A stretch of DNA of 46,063 bases, from the NCBI RefSeq assembly GCF_001315945.1, contig NZ_BBBG01000022.1:1-46063 (forward strand), written 5' to 3'. A program made the position numbers and the translations under genes. The stretch comes from Methanogenium cariaci JCM 10550. Its GTDB lineage: Archaea; Halobacteriota; Methanomicrobia; Methanomicrobiales; Methanomicrobiaceae. Below the pieces are notes generated by a model. It was given only the letters and a program-made list of their open reading frames with translations. It searched no databases and had not been told where the DNA came from. Below are positions 40,268-46,063 of this stretch, piece after piece; the stretch's first letter is position 1, and each line of letters opens with the position of its first letter.

Positions 40268-40277
40268 CATAAATATG
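40268..40277 (+). promoter_or_regulatory. TATA-like element upstream of mfnB
   Basis: GCATAAATATGTC lies about 60 bases before the mfnB ATG at 40334. Transcription would begin near 40298, leaving a leader of about 36 bases that contains ATGAGGAG, 15-20 bases before the ATG, farther than an ideal ribosome site. Confidence 0.35.
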
Positions 40278-40333
40278 TCTGTCCGTATATGATCATACGT
40301 AATCACTATTATGAGGAGAATCCAAAAATAAGT

Positions 40334-41032
40334 ATGGAACTATTAGTCAGCCCCAGCAGTGTTGAGGAGGCACGCAGTGCCCTCGCTGCTGATATCATCG
40401 ATGTGAAGAAACCGTCGGAAGGTTCACTCGGTGCCAATTTTCCATGGGTGATTCATGCAATAAAAGAGCTGTCAGACAAACCTGTCAGTGCTGCAATCGG
40501 GGGGGATTATGCTTTTCTTCCGGGCGGGGGGGCCTCACAGGCTGCGTACGGTGCAGCGTCCGCCGGTGCGGATTATGTCAAGGTCGGTCTGAAATTTGAT
40601 GGCGCGGATCGTGCCGCAGAACTGATTGAGGCTGTTGCAAAGGCAGTGCACTGGCAGTATCCGGAAAAGACTGTTGTTATTGCTGCGTATGCGGATTATG
40701 AACGGATGGGTACGATTTCTCCGCTGGAGATGGCGCCCCTTGTGACAGAGAATGGTGCAGATGTTGCCATGATCGACACAGGTATTAAGGACGGTAAGAG
40801 CCTCTTTGATTTCATGGACGAATCCGTTCTCGGAGAATTTACGGATCTGAACCGCAGCCTGAAGCAGAAGACCGCTCTTGCAGGTTCCCTGAAGTTTGAG
40901 GATCTTGAACCCCCCCTGCGGTGTATTAATCCTGAGATTATTGGTGTCCGTGGCATGGTCTGCGGTGGGGGGGATCGCAGCAGTGTTATCCGGGAAGAAC
41001 TTGTTGAAAAGGCCATGTCTCTTTTGAAGTGA
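40334..41032 (+). CDS. mfnB: (5-formylfuran-3-yl)methyl phosphate synthase MfnB
   Basis: Condenses two glyceraldehyde-3-phosphate molecules into the furan precursor of methanofuran. TIM-barrel family (former DUF556). Signature segments are present: [37 protein letters not shown] with the active-site lysine, [32 protein letters not shown] and [18 protein letters not shown]. The frame is intact, 232 residues, but extra Gly or Pro residues sit at four G/C runs (about 40499, 40525, 40909, 40967), for instance CGGGDR for CGGDR. The start at 40334 matches the family N-terminus. guaB begins 8 bases after it. It is the third methanofuran gene in the window. Confidence 0.93.
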   Translation: MELLVSPSSVEEARSALAADIIDVKKPSEGSLGANFPWVIHAIKELSDKPVSAAIGGDYAFLPGGGASQAAYGAASAGADYVKVGLKFDGADRAAELIEAVAKAVHWQYPEKTVVIAAYADYERMGTISPLEMAPLVTENGADVAMIDTGIKDGKSLFDFMDESVLGEFTDLNRSLKQKTALAGSLKFEDLEPPLRCINPEIIGVRGMVCGGGDRSSVIREELVEKAMSLLK

Positions 41033-41040
41033 TCCCCCCC

Positions 41041-42517
<1,477 letters not shown>

Positions 42518-42558
42518 ACAAAATTTAATTGTATCCATTTCATTTATTTTTGGTAAAT

Positions 42559-43185
42559 ATGATCGGTGATGATGGGGATTCTGGTCTTCTCGATATTCTT
42601 GGAAACCGCAACAGACGGCGTATCATTGTGCTTCTTCGGGAAAAACCATGTTATGTGACTGAGATAGCGGAGCGACTGGCCCTAAACCCTAAGGCAGTGG
42701 TTGATCATCTCCAGTACATGGAGCGCGCAGAGTTTCTTTCTTCACGCACAGATACGCGGAGGCGGAAATATTACTGCCTTGTCCGTGACATCAAAATTGA
42801 GATAACAATGGCAGAACCAACGGGCATGGTGCAACAGCAGATCTCCTCATCTCATGACCTGTTTCTGCAATCGGTAGTGAATCTTCGTTCTCTTCTGGGT
42901 GCCCACAACCGGCACATTGAGACACTGGAATATCTGGAGAGTGACCTTGATGCAGCTATGGATGATCTTGTGTCTACGAGCAAAGAAATATTAGCTGGGG
43001 AAACAGAAATCAATCTTATAACCGCACTATGTAACAGTGATCTGTCTGTTCCTGAAATTCACAGGATAACAGATATCCCGGTTCTCCGGATTGAGAGTGC
43101 ACTTGCATGGCTTGAGGGGGGGAAGGGGGGGATTGTAACGCGTCATGGACAAAAATATTCGGTGCGTGAAATAAATGGCAAATGA
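42559..43185 (+). CDS. ArsR-type winged-helix regulator
   Basis: A 208-residue DNA-binding protein. The winged helix occupies about residues 8-80: LLDILGNRNRRRIIVLLREK, CYVTEIAERLALNPKAVVDH (recognition helix) and LQYMERAEFLSSRTDTRRRK. A helical middle part (HNRHIETLEYLESDLDAAMD) probably dimerises, and a second winged-helix-like segment ends the protein (VPEIHRITDIPVLRIESALA). This layout is common in methanogens. The frame is intact with two G7 runs near the end (WLEGGKGGIV). The stop overlaps the Hsp20-like gene, so it may control or accompany that gene. Confidence 0.82.
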   Translation: MIGDDGDSGLLDILGNRNRRRIIVLLREKPCYVTEIAERLALNPKAVVDHLQYMERAEFLSSRTDTRRRKYYCLVRDIKIEITMAEPTGMVQQQISSSHDLFLQSVVNLRSLLGAHNRHIETLEYLESDLDAAMDDLVSTSKEILAGETEINLITALCNSDLSVPEIHRITDIPVLRIESALAWLEGGKGGIVTRHGQKYSVREINGK

Positions 43186-43569
43186 ACCAAACGACGACGT
43201 CTTTAGAAATCTTGCAAAAGCAATGGAAGAGATGATCCGCAACCTGCCCGGAGATGAACCTCCCCCCCGGTTTATCGGCTGTACGATCATATCGGGTTCC
43301 GGTGATGATGGGCACATCTTCCATATGGACGATTTCGAGGATGACCTGGATTATGACCTCGTTGAAGATTCCGGATTTTTTACATCACTCTGGAGTTATC
43401 CGGCGAAGAATCCTCTGCACCCGGTGTGGAATTTCGGGATCAGGAAGTACGGGTGATCATAGATGGCCGAAACTTTGATGTGTCCCTTTCTGTTCCGATT
43501 AATCCGGAAGAAAGCAAATTTGGCGTAAAAAACGGTGTGTTGGATATTATCTGTCCGAAACTGAATTGA
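43175..43569 (+). CDS. Hsp20/CS-domain small heat-shock-like protein, frame broken once
   Basis: About 131 residues. The N-terminus is helical and acidic (VFRNLAKAMEEMIRNLPGDE, HMDDFEDDLDYDLVED). After restoring one T in the T6 run near 43378 the protein continues FYITLELSGEE, then VEFRDQEVRVIIDGRNFDVS and VKNGVLDIICPKLN, an alpha-crystallin/CS-like beta sandwich with the typical N-G-V-L-D-I end. The ATG at 43175 lies inside the last codons of the ArsR gene. It probably acts as a chaperone under control of its neighbour; that is inference. Confidence 0.75.
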
Positions 43570-43626
43570 TGAATATATCATTCAGTTTTCATTCTTTTCC
43601 GGATTCGTCCGGTCCATTATAGGAGA

Positions 43627-44605
43627 TCATATAGTCCTGACGTTTTTTTTCGGGAACGGTTTTTTCGAAAACGGGCGGGGGGGATGGTTTGCACGCCTGT
43701 AGGCGGTTTTTGAAAGCATTGTCTCTTTCAGGGGGGGTTGGTTCGGATGGTGTGTTGTCTTCTTCTCCCGGGTTGACCCAGATGGTGCGCTGGGGGGGAA
43801 TGGGATCTCCATTCCATCCTCTTCAAGTGCATACTTAATTTTCCAGAGCATGGTTGTTCTGACATCCCACCATACCTCTGAAGGCGCCCACATGCGTGTC
43901 TTGATAATGACCCCGTCTGCTGCCAGTTCGTCCACATATATGGAGGGGGGCCCGGGTTCTTCAGGCAGAATGGTTCCTCTTCAATGAGTGCTTTGATGAT
44001 CTCTATCGCACGGGCTGCATCGTCCTCGTAGCGGATTTCTACCGAGTATTCAAATCGGCGGGCGGTATTTGCCACGTAATTAGTGATCGTGGTGGTGAAT
44101 ATCTTCTCATTGGGTATTCTGACATAGATGCCTTCAAAGGTTTTTCCAATGGTGGAAATATCCGGATATCCTCAACGATGATATGGGTATCTTCGATGAG
44201 CACATTTTCCCCCCCTATTTTAAGCGGCTGTTCGAAGATGAGGAAGATGCCTGAGATCAGATTTGCGACGACACTCTGTGCTGCAAATCCGATGATGATA
44301 CCGACAACCCCCCCTCCTGCAACAAGGATGCCGGAGAGGTCTACCTGAAGGTTTGGAAGGGCTGTTAAAAATCCGATGGAAAATATCAGCCAGTATGCAG
44401 CCTTGGTGATGAGGTTCAGGTCATTTTTCCGGACACGGTCTTTAAGAAACCGGCTGAGGTTGAGAGAGACGATTTTGGCGATGATGATTGCAAGAACAAG
44501 GATAATGAAGAACCAGAGGATGTCGCCTACGGTGGTTATATCATAGACGGGGGCTGCGAATATGGATGATTCAAATATGAGGGTGGTGTTAATGATGTCA
44601 CTCAT
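43627..44605 (-). CDS. Small-conductance mechanosensitive channel (MscS family), frame broken
   Basis: Tension-gated membrane channel. The N-terminal membrane part has DILWFFIILVLAIIIAKIVS and AAYWLIFSIGFLTALPNLQV; the pore helix and beta domain follow in LVAGGGVVGIIIGFAAQSVV, NLISGIFLIFEQPLKIGG and VEDIRIFSTIGKTFEG. The C-terminal cytoplasmic domain reads VEIRYEDDAARAIEIIKALI and VIIKTRMWAPSEVWWDVRT. Breaks are near 44150, 43945 (G6), 43791 and 43731. About 325 residues; the C-terminal tail differs by frame, so the stop at 43627 is approximate. It lies 3 bases after the DUF432 gene. Confidence 0.85.
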
Positions 44606-44608
44606 GGG

Positions 44609-45383
44609 TCAGTACCCCCATTCCATGAGAAATGTGCGGCTTATTGAGGGGGGGATATTAAGGGTATGGTAGATTTCTATCGCCTTCTGGAAATCTGATG
44701 CGGCCGGGTTGCGGGTAAACTCAGTTTCAGCAGTGGTTGGTGTGAGTATTTTCATGCGTGCGAGCATGGATACATATGGGCCGAAATAGATTCTCATATT
44801 ATATCCGTCAAGGACGGTCCTGCTGATATTTGCCCATTCCAATGTTTTATTCTGGATTTCCAGGCGGAGCACGCCGGTGCAGTAACGATTGGATTCCGGG
44901 GGGGGCTGAGTAGATGTCAGTTGCATAATATTTGGTGATCACCCCTCCTCCGGATGGTCCGTAGAGTGAGTATTTCTGGGGGGGACAGAATGAGAATATA
45001 TCTACTGCTTCCATTTTTTTATTGCCAAAGACGATGACACCGATTTCGATTGGAAACAACAGATATATGATCTTAATTCCCTCAGGTTCTATGAGAACAG
45101 GAGTAAATTCAATTTCCAGGTAATGGGTGACCTTTTTTGGAAGATTTACCGGTTCAATGGGATTGACAGCAACAACGGCACTGGCAGTTGTCAGGAGTGT
45201 TTTCTGTACTGCCTCTTCTCCTGTCATTTGCCGGGTATAGCGGAAAAAGTCCCCCGTCCTCTGTTATAGAGAGTTTGATAGTCTCATCTGAGTATTCAAA
45301 GGGAACTTCATATCTCCCGTACATAGAATTACTGATTTTAAACGGGATAATAACCTTTCTGTGAATTCCAACCCGAATTTCAT
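44609..45383 (-). CDS. DUF432 family protein, frame broken
   Basis: An archaeal protein of unknown function, about 250 residues. Segments are VIIPFKISNSMYGRYEVPFE, VTHYLEIEFTPVLIEPEGIK, IGVIVFGNKKMEAVDIFSF, then in a second frame IYFGPYVSMLARMKILTPTT and IYHTLNIPPSISRTFLMEWG. The pattern matches DUF432, which I recall beside mechanosensitive channel genes; the coupling is seen here (the MscS gene starts 3 bases after its stop). Breaks lie near 45373 (GGG where GGGG restores frame), 45250, and 44897. The start at 45383 is about 28 bases from a TATA box, so probably leaderless. Confidence 0.75.
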
Positions 45384-45407
45384 AATTTCAGGTAGGACAA
45401 GGGGGGG

Positions 45408-45416
45408 TTATATGGT
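45408..45416. promoter_or_regulatory. Shared divergent TATA region, DUF432 / nusA
   Basis: GGTTATATGGTATC reads on the minus strand as GATACCATATAACC. The TATATGG/CCATATA core lies about 28 bases before the DUF432 ATG (45383) and about 35 bases before the nusA ATG (45448). The two genes therefore seem to share one AT core with start sites on each side. Confidence 0.5.
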
Positions 45417-45447
45417 ATCATAGTAAAAATAGTAAAGCGACTGATTG

Positions 45448-45885
45448 ATGCATAATATCATAGGCTTTAAAGAGCGCAGATATATTGAAGAACTCCGTAT
45501 TCTTACTAAATCTATTGCAATTGACTGTATTGTAGATGATGGATTTGAACGGATCATCTATGTGGTAAAAAAAGGTGATATGGGTCTTGCAATTGGTAAA
45601 AATGGGGATAATATTCGCCGGATGCAGAGAGTTCTCGGAAAGCGTATTGAGATGGTTGAGGAGGTGGATCTTTTGATGAATTTGTCCAAAATATTCTCCG
45701 ACCAATTGATGTGTTGAAGACAGAGGATGATCCGGATACCGAAAAAACCCGGATCGTGATTAAAAAGAAGGGCGACCTCGGTATTGCAATAGGCAGGGGG
45801 CGGTTGTAATGCGGAAAAAGTGCGTCTGCTGTGCCGTCGTATGTATAATGCTGAGGTTGCAGATATTATAGCGGAAGGAAAATAG
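45448..45885 (+). CDS. nusA: Archaeal NusA-like KH-domain protein, frame broken
   Basis: Two KH domains without the bacterial N-terminal and S1 parts, as is normal in archaea, about 140 residues. The first KH has the GxxG-type loop in DMGLAIGKNGDNIRRMQRVL; the second has LGIAIGRGGCNAEKVRLL once the G5 run at 45796-45800 is read as four. The other frame change is near 45668 (GATCTTTTG where GATTCTTTTG gives VDSFDEFVQNIF). It binds RNA and probably affects transcription elongation or termination. It ends one base before hisE, an unusual partner since archaeal nusA often lies by rpoA and rps12. Confidence 0.87.
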
Positions 45886-45886
45886 T

Positions 45887-46063
45887 ATGGATGCCAGTGT
45901 AATTGCTGAAGTGTGGGATACGATTAATCAGAGGATGGAAGAGCGCCCGGAAGGATCGTACGTTGTTTCCATTCTGACTCACCGAAAGGGAATGGACAAG
46001 GCCCTTGAAAAGGTGGGAGAGGAAGCGACAGAATTTATTCTTGCGGCAAAAAACGGTTCATCA
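45887..46063 (+). CDS. hisE: Phosphoribosyl-ATP pyrophosphatase HisE, partial
   Basis: Second-step enzyme of histidine biosynthesis, removing pyrophosphate from phosphoribosyl-ATP. Only the first 59 residues lie in the window. The MazG-like helical pattern is clear: VIAEVWDTINQRMEERPEGS, SILTHRKGMDKALEKVGEEA and TEFILAAKNG, with the metal-binding E-x-x-E set in EKVGEEATEF. The ATG at 45887 follows the nusA stop directly and GGAAGGAAAA upstream serves as a ribosome site. Confidence 0.9.
   Translation, partial: MDASVIAEVWDTINQRMEERPEGSYVVSILTHRKGMDKALEKVGEEATEFILAAKNGSS

Noticed and set aside
39914..40333. Extended N-terminus of MfnB reaching into tmk
   Set aside because: The family begins at MELLVSP; the upstream frame is antisense to tmk and then non-coding.

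Overview
This window reads as chromosome from a hydrogenotrophic methanogenic euryarchaeon, most likely of the order Methanomicrobiales. The evidence is gene content: methanofuran biosynthesis (mfnD, mfnF, mfnB), the tRNA-dependent cysteine enzyme SepCysS, topoisomerase VI A and B, archaeal aIF1, archaeal NusA, archaeal-type NadM, YchF and ValS, a NiFe hydrogenase of the F420-nonreducing/F420-reducing kind, TATA-box promoters and several leaderless starts. The order is an inference; no rRNA or tRNA is present to test it. Base composition is close to even.

Layout. 0-1.7 kb: cobyric acid synthase (minus). 1.8-2.1 kb: aIF1 (plus). 2.1-12.0 kb (minus): one tightly packed ten-gene unit of ferredoxin, V4R-domain protein, hydrogenase small and large subunits, a roadblock protein, a second protein with a roadblock-like C-terminus, a small two-domain protein, a GspE/FlaI-type secretion ATPase with a long acidic tail, and two GspF/FlaJ-type membrane proteins. 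It is preceded by a promoter region rich in repeats and palindromes. This is the most interesting system here. 12.3-14.0 kb: a membrane-anchored surface protein. 14.2-18.7 kb: HEAT-repeat protein, membrane protein, SurE, MfnD-MfnF, a membrane zinc-ribbon protein and a zinc-ribbon/HTH protein. 18.8-22.8 kb: small ORF plus SepCysS, ThiI, DUF2150 and DUF5814 proteins. 23.4-27.9 kb (minus): membrane protein, HisS, Top6B, Top6A. 27.9-32.0 kb (plus): LarB, NadM, coiled-coil protein, MATE transporter. 32.0-46.06 kb: YchF, pyruvate-kinase-C-like protein, membrane proteins, ValS, Tmk, MfnB, IMP dehydrogenase, ArsR, Hsp20-like, MscS, DUF432, NusA and the start of HisE.

The sequence has a pervasive peculiarity: about 150 runs of six or more G or C (count by eye), most often exactly seven. 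Where a family motif fixes the expected sequence, the run should usually be four or five, so the usual change is +3 and adds one Gly or Pro. Other changes (+1, +2) and one-base losses, several at GGG/CCC, break the frame of most genes, including essential ones. I treat this as probable sequence or assembly error, describe the genes as single loci across the breaks, and discuss alternatives in the findings.
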